From Deltaproteobacteria bacterium (GTDB taxonomy: Bacteria; Desulfobacterota_B; Binatia; Binatales; Binataceae): a DNA stretch of 6,615 nucleotides. The translations under genes were made by a program, and so were the position numbers. The notes beneath the pieces are model-generated. The model was not told the DNA's origin. It ran no database searches and saw only the letters and a program-made list of their open reading frames with translations. Each line of letters opens with the position of its first letter. Positions within the stretch are counted from its first letter, which is position 1. Shown in pieces: positions 1-6,197 of the stretch. The stretch lies in assembly GCA_021827465.1 (NCBI GenBank), contig JAKAVX010000154.1, forward strand, positions 1 through 6,615, given 5' to 3'.

Positions 1-1022
1 ATGCTCTCGGCGAGCGCGATTTCCGGCACCAGCACCACGACTTGCCGTCCTGTTGCGAGAGCGGCTGCCGCAAGCTGGAGATAAACTTCGGTCTTTCCGC
101 TTCCGGTCACGCCATAGAGAAGGAATGTCTGGAACGAGCGATCCTCGATTCGCGGCCGGACGACGGAAATCGCCTCTATCTGCTCGGGCGTGAGCGCGTA
201 AGGCGGTTGAGCGGGTCCCGTGCCCGGCACGCTATCACCGGCGGTTGCGGGCTGCGTCCACGATTCGAGCGCAACCAGGCCACGGCTTGCGAGCGTCCGG
301 ACGACGGCGCGCGCGCCGGGGATCGCGCGCTCGATTTCTTCCATCGTAAGGCCCTGCGCACCCGCCTCGGCAACGAGCGACACGACCTCGCGCTGTTTGG
401 CTCCGCGCAACGCGGCTTCGGCCGCACCGTTATCGCAAAGACGAACCCTCGTCATTTCGGCCGGCTCGCGACGCCGCCCTCGCGTCGCGGCTCGCGTCGT
501 GACGATTCCCTCCGAGCAAAGCGCGCCCAGCGCCGAGAGCATCGCCTCGCCCTTCGCGCCGAGCCGCGCGAGCTGCCGCGCCGTCATCGGGCGCTTTGCC
601 AGCGCCTCGACCAGCGCCCGCTCCGCATCGGTCATCGTGGCCGCGCGAAGCGGGTCGGGCTCGCGGGCAAGTTGGTAGACGGTCTTCGATTCGACGCGCG
701 CGGCGGCCGGGATGATGCTCCGGTAGGCATCGGCGAGCGAGACCATGTAGTAATTCGACAGGAACTCGAAGAGCCGCAGATGCGGGCGATCGAAGAGCGG
801 CTTCGGCTCGAGAAGCTCGAGGATGGGCTTGAGAGCGACACCGTCTGCGGCGCCCTCCTCATCGTCAAGGATCTCCAGCACCACGGCCGTGACCTTGCGC
901 GAGCGCAATGGCACGAGCACGCGATGGCCCAGCGCGACCCGCGCGCGCATCGCGGCGGGCACGGCGTAGGTGAGCATGTCCACCTTGCCAACCGCCCCGA
1001 CGACGACCACCCTTGCCTGCAT
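1..1022 (-). CDS. priA: Primosomal replication protein N' (PriA helicase), N-terminal 340 residues, cut by window edge
   Basis: PriA is a cytoplasmic 3'-5' superfamily 2 DNA helicase that recognises stalled forks and starts primosome assembly for replication restart. The minus-strand frame is open from an ATG at 1022 to the left edge. Residues 1-110 read like the PriA 3'-DNA-binding domain, with a stretch near 31-50 (LGHRVLVPLRSRKVTAVVLE) and a following FDRPHLRLFEFLSNYY segment near 77-92. Residues 130-250 resemble the linking winged-helix region. The helicase begins with LTPEQ near 277-281, and the Walker A motif GVTGSGKT is at about 304-311, followed by TEVYLQL and VLVPEIAL. The DEAH box and the cysteine-rich zinc region, expected further on, lie outside the window. 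The frame stays open upstream of 1022, but the N-terminus chosen fits the family; no strong ribosome binding site is visible. The residues after EIAL are AES rather than the usual TPQ. Identification is firm; the exact start is less so. Confidence 0.95.
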   Translation of the reverse strand, partial: MQARVVVVGAVGKVDMLTYAVPAAMRARVALGHRVLVPLRSRKVTAVVLEILDDEEGAADGVALKPILELLEPKPLFDRPHLRLFEFLSNYYMVSLADAYRSIIPAAARVESKTVYQLAREPDPLRAATMTDAERALVEALAKRPMTARQLARLGAKGEAMLSALGALCSEGIVTTRAATRGRRREPAEMTRVRLCDNGAAEAALRGAKQREVVSLVAEAGAQGLTMEEIERAIPGARAVVRTLASRGLVALESWTQPATAGDSVPGTGPAQPPYALTPEQIEAISVVRPRIEDRSFQTFLLYGVTGSGKTEVYLQLAAAALATGRQVVVLVPEIALAES

Positions 1023-1070
1023 CGCGTTAGATACTCTGTCCCATCGCGGCCCCGGCGCCGCCTTCGGCAG

Positions 1071-1076
1071 TTTATA
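1071..1076 (-). promoter_or_regulatory. Candidate -10 element for priA
   Basis: On the minus strand this reads TATAAA, one base from the sigma-70 consensus and unusually AT-rich for this GC-rich sequence. It lies about 48 bp before the priA ATG. No good -35 hexamer is found 16-18 bp upstream, so the call rests on the -10 alone. It abuts a palindromic TACCGGTA. No comparably clear promoter for the divergent aroC gene could be picked out in the same 153-bp spacer. Confidence 0.25.
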
Positions 1077-1175
1077 CCGGTAAGGCCCGGGATGCGCGAC
1101 GGCGGCTTTCCCGAGCCGGTCCAGTCTGATTGAATCGATTGTCCGGGCATCGCCCCGCTAACAGGACATCTCAAG

Positions 1176-2342
1176 ATGCTGCGTTTTCTCACCGCCGGCG
1201 AATCGCACGGGCCCGAGCTGGTCGCCGTTGTCGAAGGAGTTCCAGCAGGATTCGACGTCGATATCGCCCGTATCAATGCCGACCTGGCGCGCCGTCAGAA
1301 GGGTTACGGACGCGGCGGCCGGATGCTTATCGAAAAGGACCAGGCTCGCCCGGTTTCGGGAATCCGTTTCGGGCGGACGATGGGAAGCCCGATCACCTTC
1401 ATCATCGAGAATCGGGACTTCAAGAACTGGCAGAAGCGGATGTCGGCCGATCCGAACGATCGGGCCGAAGTGGCGCCGGTTACACGCCCGCGCCCCGGTC
1501 ATGCCGATCTTGCGGGCGTGCTCAAGTACAACCTCGAAGATATCCGCGAGGTGCTCGAACGCGCCTCCGCGCGCGAGACGACCGCGCGTGTCGCAATCGG
1601 CTCGCTCACGAAGCAACTGCTCGCCCCGTTCGGAATTTCGATCCTCGGCTACGTGGTCAGTATCGGCTCGACCGAGGCAAAGACGCCCGAGGCGCTCTCG
1701 ATGGAGGAACTCGCGCGTATCACCGAGGAGTCGCAGGTGCGGGTTGCCGACCCGGATGCCGAGCGCGCGATTATCGCCGAGATTGACGCGTGCAAGAAAA
1801 CCGGCGACACCCTCGGCGGCGTGGTCGAGGTGGTCGCCACCGGGCTTCCGGTCGGACTTGGCAGCCACGTCCAGTGGGATCGCAAGCTCGACGCGCGGCT
1901 CGGCTTCGCGCTGATGAGCCTGCAGGCGGTCAAGGGGGTCGAATTCGGATGGGGTTTTCGGGCGGCGCGGGTGCGCGGCTCCGAGCTTCATGACGAAATC
2001 GGTTACGACGCCGCCGAAAAGCGATTCACGCGTTTCTCCAACAACTCGGGAGGCACGGAAGGCGGGATGAGCACGGGCGAGCCGCTTCGGGTGCGGGTTG
2101 CCTTCAAACCGCTTTCCACCCTGATGCGCCCGCTGCGCTCGGTGGACATCAGGACCAAGGCCGAAGCGGTCGGCGCGATCGAACGCTCCGACGTATGCGC
2201 GATTCCGGCCGCGGCGGTGATCGCTGAGACGGTCGTCGCCTTCGAACTCGCCGACGCGTTCGTCGAGAAATTCGGCGGCGACTCGCTAGTCGAGATCATG
2301 CGCAATTACCAGGGCTATCTCGGGCAGGTTCGCAACTATTGA
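1176..2342 (+). CDS. aroC: Chorismate synthase
   Basis: AroC catalyses the last shikimate-pathway step, the trans-1,4-elimination of phosphate from 5-enolpyruvylshikimate-3-phosphate to give chorismate; it needs reduced FMN. The 388 residues cover the whole family. Visible signatures are GESHG (residues 8-12), RPGHAD (106-111), RASARETTARVA (129-140), NNSGGTEGGMSTGE (289-302) and RSDVCAIPAAAVIAE (337-351), which hold the conserved His11, His109 and Asp339. The length and the inserted segment around 50-100 resemble the longer form of the family (about 390 residues) rather than the roughly 360-residue enterobacterial form. Whether it has its own flavin reductase activity cannot be judged here. 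The ATG at 1176 has AGGA nine bases upstream. It is the first gene of an aroC-aroK-aroB operon, divergent from priA, and aroK starts 9 nt after its stop. Confidence 0.98.
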   Translation: MLRFLTAGESHGPELVAVVEGVPAGFDVDIARINADLARRQKGYGRGGRMLIEKDQARPVSGIRFGRTMGSPITFIIENRDFKNWQKRMSADPNDRAEVAPVTRPRPGHADLAGVLKYNLEDIREVLERASARETTARVAIGSLTKQLLAPFGISILGYVVSIGSTEAKTPEALSMEELARITEESQVRVADPDAERAIIAEIDACKKTGDTLGGVVEVVATGLPVGLGSHVQWDRKLDARLGFALMSLQAVKGVEFGWGFRAARVRGSELHDEIGYDAAEKRFTRFSNNSGGTEGGMSTGEPLRVRVAFKPLSTLMRPLRSVDIRTKAEAVGAIERSDVCAIPAAAVIAETVVAFELADAFVEKFGGDSLVEIMRNYQGYLGQVRNY

Positions 2343-2351
2343 GGGCGGGAG

Positions 2352-2936
2352 ATGCGCGCGATGGCGCCCAGGCTGATCCTGACCGGCTTCATGGCTACCG
2401 GGAAAAGCGCGGTGGCCGCGATAGTCGCGCGCCGGCTCGGATGGCCGCTGATAGACACCGACGAGCGCCTGGTCGAGCGGGCGGGAAAACCCGTGGCGGC
2501 GATTTTCAGCGAGGACGGCGAACCACAATTCCGCCGCCTCGAGCGTGAAGTGATCGCGGAAATCGCGTGCGATCGGCGCCGATGCGCGATGTGCGGCCGT
2601 CCGCGTCCGGCGGTGGTGGCAACCGGAGGCGGCGCGCTGGTGGACGAGGCCAATTTCAAGGCGCTGAGCGAGACCGGCGTAATCATATGCCTTAGCGCGC
2701 GGCCCGAAGTGATCGCGCGCCGGGTCAAAAAATCCAGGACCGAACGCCCCAAGCTACTCGAAGGCGAGAAATCACTGCCTGATCGGATCGAGGAATTGCT
2801 CGCCCAGCGCCGCGAAGCGTACGCGCACGCCGAGGTCACGGTTGACACCTCCAATATCACGGTTGAAGAGGCCGCCGAGCGCGTGCTCGCCGCCTTTATC
2901 GCGCATGGAGCACGGCGATGCGCACGTTCCGCGTAG
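2352..2936 (+). CDS. aroK: Shikimate kinase with an unusual cysteine cluster
   Basis: Shikimate kinase transfers the ATP gamma-phosphate to the 3-hydroxyl of shikimate in the cytoplasm. The 194 residues include the P-loop GFMATGKS (12-19), DTD (35-37) for Mg and shikimate contact, FRRLE (60-64) with a shikimate-binding arginine, the TGGGA turn (91-95), the LID arginine in RPKLL (132-136) and the C-terminal RREAY (153-157). The usual short link before the GGG turn is longer here and holds Cys73, Cys78 and Cys81, the last two as CAMC, which is not a normal feature of the family. Two start codons are possible: ATG 2352, with GAGG seven bases upstream, or ATG 2361 (Met4), with GGGAG nine bases upstream; the second places the P-loop strand closer to the N-terminus, as is usual. 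The gene begins 9 nt after aroC and its last 19 nt overlap aroB, so translation is probably coupled. The symbol could equally be aroL, an isozyme name. Confidence 0.95.
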   Translation: MRAMAPRLILTGFMATGKSAVAAIVARRLGWPLIDTDERLVERAGKPVAAIFSEDGEPQFRRLEREVIAEIACDRRRCAMCGRPRPAVVATGGGALVDEANFKALSETGVIICLSARPEVIARRVKKSRTERPKLLEGEKSLPDRIEELLAQRREAYAHAEVTVDTSNITVEEAAERVLAAFIAHGARRCARSA

Positions 2937-4000
2937 AACTCGACCCCGAAAGCCATCCCGTGCACGTCGGCGCGGGTCTGCTCGACCGATTGGGAGAACT
3001 GGCGCGCGAGGCGCGGCTCAAGCCGGGGCGAGCGATGCTCGTCACGGACTCGAACGTCGGCCCGCTCTACGCCGAACGCGCGATTTCGTCGCTTGCGCGG
3101 GCCGGCTTCAAGGCCGCGAAAATCGAAATCCAGGCCGGCGAGGCGAGTAAATCGCTCGCGACGCTTTCAAACATCTACGACCGGATGGTCGAAGCGGAAC
3201 TCGACCGGCAAAGCATCGTGTTCGCGCTCGGCGGCGGCGTGGTGGGCGATCTCGCGGGCTTTGCGGCGGCGTCGTTCATGCGCGGCGTACCGCTCGTGCA
3301 GGTTCCGACAACGGTTGTCGCGGCGGTCGATTCCTCGCTCGGCGGCAAGACCGGCGTGAACCATCCGCGCGCCAAGAACCTTATCGGCGCATTCTATCAG
3401 CCGCGGATGATCGTCGCGGACGTGAGCACGCTCAAGACGCTCGGCGAGCGCGAATTCCGCGAAGGTCTCGCCGAGGTGATCAAGTACGGCGCGATAATGG
3501 ACGCGCCGATGATAAGCGACCTCGAGCGCGGCCTCGGCGTAATCCTTTCGCGCGAGCCGGACGCGATGGAATCGATGGTCGAGCGCTCGCTAAGGCATAA
3601 GGCGTCGGTCGTCGAGCGCGACGAGCATGAAAGCGGGCTTCGGAAAATCCTCAATTTCGGGCATACCGTCGGCCACGCGATCGAAGCCTCGGCCGGCTAC
3701 GGCAGCTATCTTCACGGCGAGGCGGTCGCGGTCGGGATGGTCGCGGCGGCGAAACTCTCGCGCGCTTACGCCGGTCTCGACGGAGCAGAGGCGGCGCGTC
3801 TGGAAGCGCTAATCCGAAGCGCCGGTCTCCCGGTCGCGATGCCCTCGAAATGGCGCGGCGAGGACTTCGAACGCGCGCTCAGGCTCGACAAGAAGCGCGC
3901 CGATGAAGGTGTCGAGTTCGTGCTTATCGATCGGCTCGGTCACGCCTTCACGAAAAAGCTCGCCTTCGACGAAATCGTCGCCAGCCTGACGCCGGCGTAG
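2918..4000 (+). CDS. aroB: 3-dehydroquinate synthase
   Basis: AroB cyclises 3-deoxy-D-arabino-heptulosonate 7-phosphate to 3-dehydroquinate, the second shikimate-pathway step, using NAD and a divalent metal. The 360 residues match the family length. The NAD-binding N-terminal domain has GEASKS (74-79), the glycine-rich ALGGGVVGDLAGF (103-115), VPTTVVAAVDSSLGGKTGVN (129-148) and NLIGAFYQP (154-162). Metal ligands are Glu186 in EGLAEVIKYG, His249 in NFGHTVGHAIE and His266 in LHGEAV. The C-terminal domain contains LDKKRADEGVEFVLI (323-337). The ATG at 2918 lies inside the end of aroK and is preceded by GGAG with a 7-base spacer, which supports this start. As last gene of the aroCKB operon it is followed by a 180-bp spacer with only a weak hairpin. 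No fused kinase or other domain is seen. Confidence 0.98.
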   Translation: MRTFRVELDPESHPVHVGAGLLDRLGELAREARLKPGRAMLVTDSNVGPLYAERAISSLARAGFKAAKIEIQAGEASKSLATLSNIYDRMVEAELDRQSIVFALGGGVVGDLAGFAAASFMRGVPLVQVPTTVVAAVDSSLGGKTGVNHPRAKNLIGAFYQPRMIVADVSTLKTLGEREFREGLAEVIKYGAIMDAPMISDLERGLGVILSREPDAMESMVERSLRHKASVVERDEHESGLRKILNFGHTVGHAIEASAGYGSYLHGEAVAVGMVAAAKLSRAYAGLDGAEAARLEALIRSAGLPVAMPSKWRGEDFERALRLDKKRADEGVEFVLIDRLGHAFTKKLAFDEIVASLTPA

Positions 4001-4180
4001 GCCCGGCACTCCCGCCATATCGGGCATAACCCGGGAACCCCTCCCGGCCGATGCGCCGAGTAGCGATGCGCGGATGGCCTTTGCCGTTCGATGAGTGTAT
4101 TTTCAGGGCAAGACACCGGGTTGCGACGTAAAGCGATTTGCGGAGCGTGCCGGACGACGCGGATGGGGTGGAGGTGCGGT
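4001..4180 (+). other. aroB-HTH intergenic spacer with hairpin and short direct repeat
   Basis: This 180-bp spacer follows the aroB stop. A 6-bp stem, CCGGGA/TCCCGG with a five-base loop, lies at 4031-4047 but has no following T-run, so it is not a convincing intrinsic terminator. The octamer CGATGCGC occurs twice, at 4049-4056 and 4064-4071, with a 15-bp period. A locally AT-richer patch, TGTATTTTC, lies at 4096-4104 without a matching -35. An upstream ATG at 4091 is in frame with the HTH gene but has no ribosome binding site and is not taken as its start. No RNA gene is recognised. Confidence 0.3.
4170..4174 (+). promoter_or_regulatory. Ribosome binding site deciding the HTH start
   Basis: GGAGG sits six bases before the ATG at 4181. 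It is the only good Shine-Dalgarno site near this reading frame and favours 4181 over the in-frame ATG at 4091. Confidence 0.7.
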
Positions 4181-4426
4181 ATGGATCGTCGGTTCGAGGA
4201 AGTTTCCTCCAGGGTGCTCACCGTTCAGGAAGTCTCCCGCTATCTCAGGGTTCATCCCTCGACGATTTACCGGATGCTGAAGCGCAACGAACTGCCGGCC
4301 TTTCGGGTCGGGAGCGACTGGCGTTTCACGGTCGAGGCAATTGACCAGTGGCGGGCCAAGGTGGAGGCGGGAGTGCCTTCACAGGTGCGCGAGCTTCGGG
4401 CGGAGAGCCAAAGCTTCTCGAAGTAG
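4181..4426 (+). CDS. Small excisionase-family helix-turn-helix DNA-binding protein
   Basis: This is an 81-residue protein made almost wholly of a MerR-like/excisionase winged helix-turn-helix (HTH_17 type). The domain spans about residues 13-57: LTVQEVSRYL, then HPSTIYRMLKRNELPAF (25-41) with the recognition helix, and the wing and tail RVGSDWRFTVEAIDQW (42-57). A short polar tail follows. Proteins of this form bind DNA and are found both as phage excisionases and as stand-alone bacterial proteins of unknown target. No integrase, attachment site or other mobile gene is visible, so a chromosomal regulator is more likely. The start was set at 4181 by the GGAGG site and by the domain position; an upstream in-frame ATG would add 30 residues (4091-4180) with no recognisable similarity. 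It follows aroB on the same strand after 180 bp and is closed by a hairpin terminator five bases after its stop. Target and function are unknown. Confidence 0.85.
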   Translation: MDRRFEEVSSRVLTVQEVSRYLRVHPSTIYRMLKRNELPAFRVGSDWRFTVEAIDQWRAKVEAGVPSQVRELRAESQSFSK

Positions 4427-4430
4427 CGCG

Positions 4431-4465
4431 AAAAGCCCGGCTGTCGCGGGGACAACCGGGCCTTT
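4431..4465. terminator. Bidirectional intrinsic terminator between convergent genes
   Basis: A long inverted repeat is visible: AAAGCCCGG, then TGTC, a GCGGG loop, GACA, then CCGGGCC and TTT. The outer and inner stems are separated by one C/A mismatch. The plus strand ends in CCTTTC and the minus strand in CTTTTC, so it can end transcription of both the HTH gene (stop at 4426) and the hydrolase gene (stop at 4478). The T-runs are short, but the position between two converging genes is as expected. Confidence 0.8.
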
Positions 4466-4477
4466 CGATATCACCAA

Positions 4478-5440
4478 TCAGGCCTGGAAGTAACGACGCG
4501 GGTTTTCCACCAGCATCGTATCGATCTTTTCCTGCGCAACGCCGGCCTTTCTGAGCGTCGGCACGATGTTCTTGAGAACGTGCGTCGGCTTCCAGTTTTC
4601 CACCAGCCGCGCCACCTGCGGCGTGATCTCAAGCCCACGTCCGAGCCAGCACGCAACGCTGTCGTGCGAGAGCACGATCTGACGCTCGAAGCCTATTCCC
4701 ACAAGCCCGATCAGAGCGGCAAGGCGCAGGCGGTCGGGATGGACGAAGTCCAGCCCGAAGCGGTCGAAGCCGATGAACGACCCGCGGTCGAGCATGTCGG
4801 TGTGATACTTGAGATCCGACGAGCCGCAGCTATGGCCGATTATCACATGGCTCAAATCCACGCCCTCTGAGGCGAAGATCTCGAGCTGCTCGCGGCCCAT
4901 CGTTCCCTCTTCAGTATGCGTGGTGATCGGAACTCCGGTGCGGCGGTGCGCCCGGGCGGCGGCACGCAGGCACATCTCCTCGTAGGGAGTTATCTGGTCC
5001 TTGCCGGTCGCGCATTTGATGATCCCGGCTTTGATGCCCGTATCGCCGATACCCTTGGTAATCTCGGTGACGTAAACCTCGGTTATCTCTTCGACCGAGC
5101 GCTGCTTGAAATACGACGTGTTGCCGAGGTCCTCCTTGTAGAGGCCGGTCGCGCACACGACGTTGACGCCGGTCGCGGCCGCGACTTCCGCCGCGAACGT
5201 GACGTCGCGCCCGATATCCATCGGGCATGGGTCGACGAACGTGCCGAGTCCGAGGTCGCGCAATTCCTTTAACTGCTCGACGCAGTTCTTGAGCGCCGCC
5301 TTGCGATCGAATTTCGGGATCGAGCAGTCGAGCTCCCATCCCGCCCATCCGATCAGCAGATGCTCGTGCATCAGGGTGACCCCGAGCTTGTCGGGACTGA
5401 CGGTTCCAGTAGCAGTGTTGATCGCCTTCATTTCGGGCAT
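4478..5440 (-). CDS. Phosphotriesterase-related metal-dependent hydrolase (amidohydrolase superfamily)
   Basis: This is a 320-residue TIM-barrel hydrolase of the phosphotriesterase family, which includes organophosphate hydrolases, lactonases able to open acyl-homoserine lactones, and many members of unknown substrate. All binuclear metal ligands are present: HEH (His25, His27), Lys142 in GIIKCATGK as the lysine expected to be carboxylated, His175 in THTEEG, His203 in IGHS and Asp260 in SHD. The family segment GSFIGFDRFGLD is at 220-231 and the C-terminus ENPRRYF (312-318) is typical. There is no signal peptide, so it is probably cytoplasmic. After SHD the sequence is SVACWLGRG, unlike the cysteine-containing loop I recall from SsoPox-type lactonases, so lactonase activity is not assured. 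It is reported from the first ATG at 5440. Met4 (5431) may be the true start: it fits the family N-terminus (MKAINTATG) and lies 11 bases after the AAAGGAG site, which is only 2 bases from the first ATG. It follows lspA on the same strand after 187 bp. Confidence 0.9.
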   Translation of the reverse strand: MPEMKAINTATGTVSPDKLGVTLMHEHLLIGWAGWELDCSIPKFDRKAALKNCVEQLKELRDLGLGTFVDPCPMDIGRDVTFAAEVAAATGVNVVCATGLYKEDLGNTSYFKQRSVEEITEVYVTEITKGIGDTGIKAGIIKCATGKDQITPYEEMCLRAAARAHRRTGVPITTHTEEGTMGREQLEIFASEGVDLSHVIIGHSCGSSDLKYHTDMLDRGSFIGFDRFGLDFVHPDRLRLAALIGLVGIGFERQIVLSHDSVACWLGRGLEITPQVARLVENWKPTHVLKNIVPTLRKAGVAQEKIDTMLVENPRRYFQA

Positions 5441-5442
5441 CG

Positions 5443-5449
5443 CTCCTTT
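5443..5449 (-). promoter_or_regulatory. Strong ribosome binding site of the hydrolase gene
   Basis: On the minus strand this reads AAAGGAG. It ends only 2 bases before the ATG at 5440 and 11 bases before the ATG at 5431. The spacing is too tight for the first and long but usable for the second, so it leans toward Met4 as the start. Confidence 0.6.
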
Positions 5450-5474
5450 CGCCCGTGTCCGATGCCGCCCCGCT

Positions 5475-5488
5475 TCCGGCGCGCCGGA
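5475..5488. repeat. Perfect 14-bp palindrome in the hydrolase leader
   Basis: TCCGGCG is followed directly by its reverse complement CGCCGGA, centred about 41 bp before the hydrolase ATG at 5440. Adjacent bases 5489-5493 repeat part of it (CCGGA). It could be an operator or an RNA hairpin in the leader. In GC-rich DNA such palindromes also arise by chance, so the role is uncertain. Confidence 0.35.
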
Positions 5489-5582
5489 CCGGACGCACGA
5501 ATCTTCGCCACATCCACGGCCCGAGCCGATCGCACAGCGCCGGAAACCCCAGGGCCACCTCGGACCGCAGAGCCTTGCCGCG

Positions 5583-5612
5583 AACTTAGCCCCGCGCCAA
5601 GCGGCCCGTCAA
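5583..5612 (-). promoter_or_regulatory. Candidate sigma-70-type promoter for the hydrolase gene
   Basis: On the minus strand TTGACG (5612-5607) is followed after 18 bp by TAAGTT (5588-5583). The -35 matches five of six consensus bases and the -10 only three of six. A second TTGACG lies at 5631-5626, overlapping the lspA stop. Transcription from here would give a leader of roughly 135 nt before the hydrolase ATG, containing the 14-bp palindrome. The spacer of 187 bp, unlike the overlap between ileS and lspA, also suggests separate transcription. Confidence 0.35.
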
Positions 5613-5627
5613 ACCGCGAGAGTTCCG

Positions 5628-6197
5628 TCAATCGCTCTCGCCGTGACGCGCAAGCAGCGTGGACAGAAACACCAGCGCGACGCCGATCGTGATAGCCATG
5701 TCGGCGACGTTGAACACCGGGTAGTTCAGCTCGTAGTAGTGCACGCGGATGAAATCGATCACGAGGCCACCGCGCACCGCCCGGTCGATGAGATTGCCGA
5801 GCGCTCCCGCCATTATCAGCGCAAAGGCGAAGGACGAAAGCGTAATCCGCTCGTTGTGGTAAATCAGGTAAAGCAGCACGACTATCGCGGCGGTGGTGAG
5901 CGTGAAGAGAAACACGATTCGAAAGTACGCCGGCAGAGTGGCAAACATGCTGAACGCCGCGCCCGGATTCTGCGTGTACGTGATATCGAACCAGTGCGGA
6001 ACGACCGGGATGCTCTCGTAGAGCGTCATGTGTGCGCTTACGTAATACTTGCTCCACTGGTCGAGCACGACGATCGGCATCGTGACCAGCCCGGCCAGGA
6101 TCGCGAGGGTTCGCATTCGCGCCGACCGCTCGGCGGGACGTGTCTCGGGCGCGGACTCAGGTGTCTCGGGGGCTTGCGTGGTTTTCAGCTCAGGCAC
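5628..6197 (-). CDS. lspA: Lipoprotein signal peptidase (signal peptidase II)
   Basis: LspA is an inner-membrane aspartic protease that cleaves the signal peptide from diacylglyceryl-modified prolipoproteins. The 189 residues show four hydrophobic segments at about 29-45, 92-112, 118-135 and 165-183. Conserved blocks are DQWSK (46-50), QNPGAAFSM (76-84), GALGNLIDR (131-139), VIDFI (147-151) and NVADMAI (164-170). The catalytic pair is expected to be Asp148 and Asp166. The first 27 residues are a polar extension rich in Pro, Glu and Thr before the first membrane segment, giving a protein longer than the usual 160-170. The start is a GTG at 6197 that overlaps the ileS stop by 8 nt, favouring translational coupling. 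An internal ATG (Met28, near 6116) would remove the extension but lacks a good ribosome binding site. It is the second gene of the ileS-lspA unit. Confidence 0.96.
   Translation of the reverse strand: MPELKTTQAPETPESAPETRPAERSARMRTLAILAGLVTMPIVVLDQWSKYYVSAHMTLYESIPVVPHWFDITYTQNPGAAFSMFATLPAYFRIVFLFTLTTAAIVVLLYLIYHNERITLSSFAFALIMAGALGNLIDRAVRGGLVIDFIRVHYYELNYPVFNVADMAITIGVALVFLSTLLARHGESD

Noticed and set aside
42..1133. Long plus-strand open frame of 363 codons
   Set aside because: It is antisense to priA, is very Arg/His-rich and has no family signature; in GC-rich DNA such frames appear opposite real genes.
632..1276. Minus-strand frame of 214 codons across the priA-aroC spacer
   Set aside because: It is a different frame from the PriA frame, which carries clear motifs, and it would overlap the start of aroC; Arg/Ser-rich composition marks a shadow frame.
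1158..1991. Minus-strand frame of 277 codons
   Set aside because: It lies opposite aroC, whose signatures are unambiguous, and its translation shows no recognisable domain.
4031..4047. Hairpin after aroB as an intrinsic terminator
   Set aside because: The stem is only 6 bp and no T-run follows, so termination here is not supported.
4091..4180. Thirty-codon extension of the HTH gene, with CGAC and RCG cysteines
   Set aside because: The upstream ATG lacks a ribosome binding site, while the internal ATG has a well-spaced GGAGG and places the HTH domain near the N-terminus as in similar proteins.
4181..4426. Excisionase-like gene as the sign of an integrated element
   Set aside because: No integrase, recombinase, tRNA gene, flanking repeat or phage gene is present in the window, and stand-alone proteins of this type are common on chromosomes.
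5428..6057. Minus-strand frame of 209 codons covering the lspA-hydrolase spacer
   Set aside because: It is out of frame with lspA, overlaps most of it and has no domain; the spacer is better explained by a promoter and leader.
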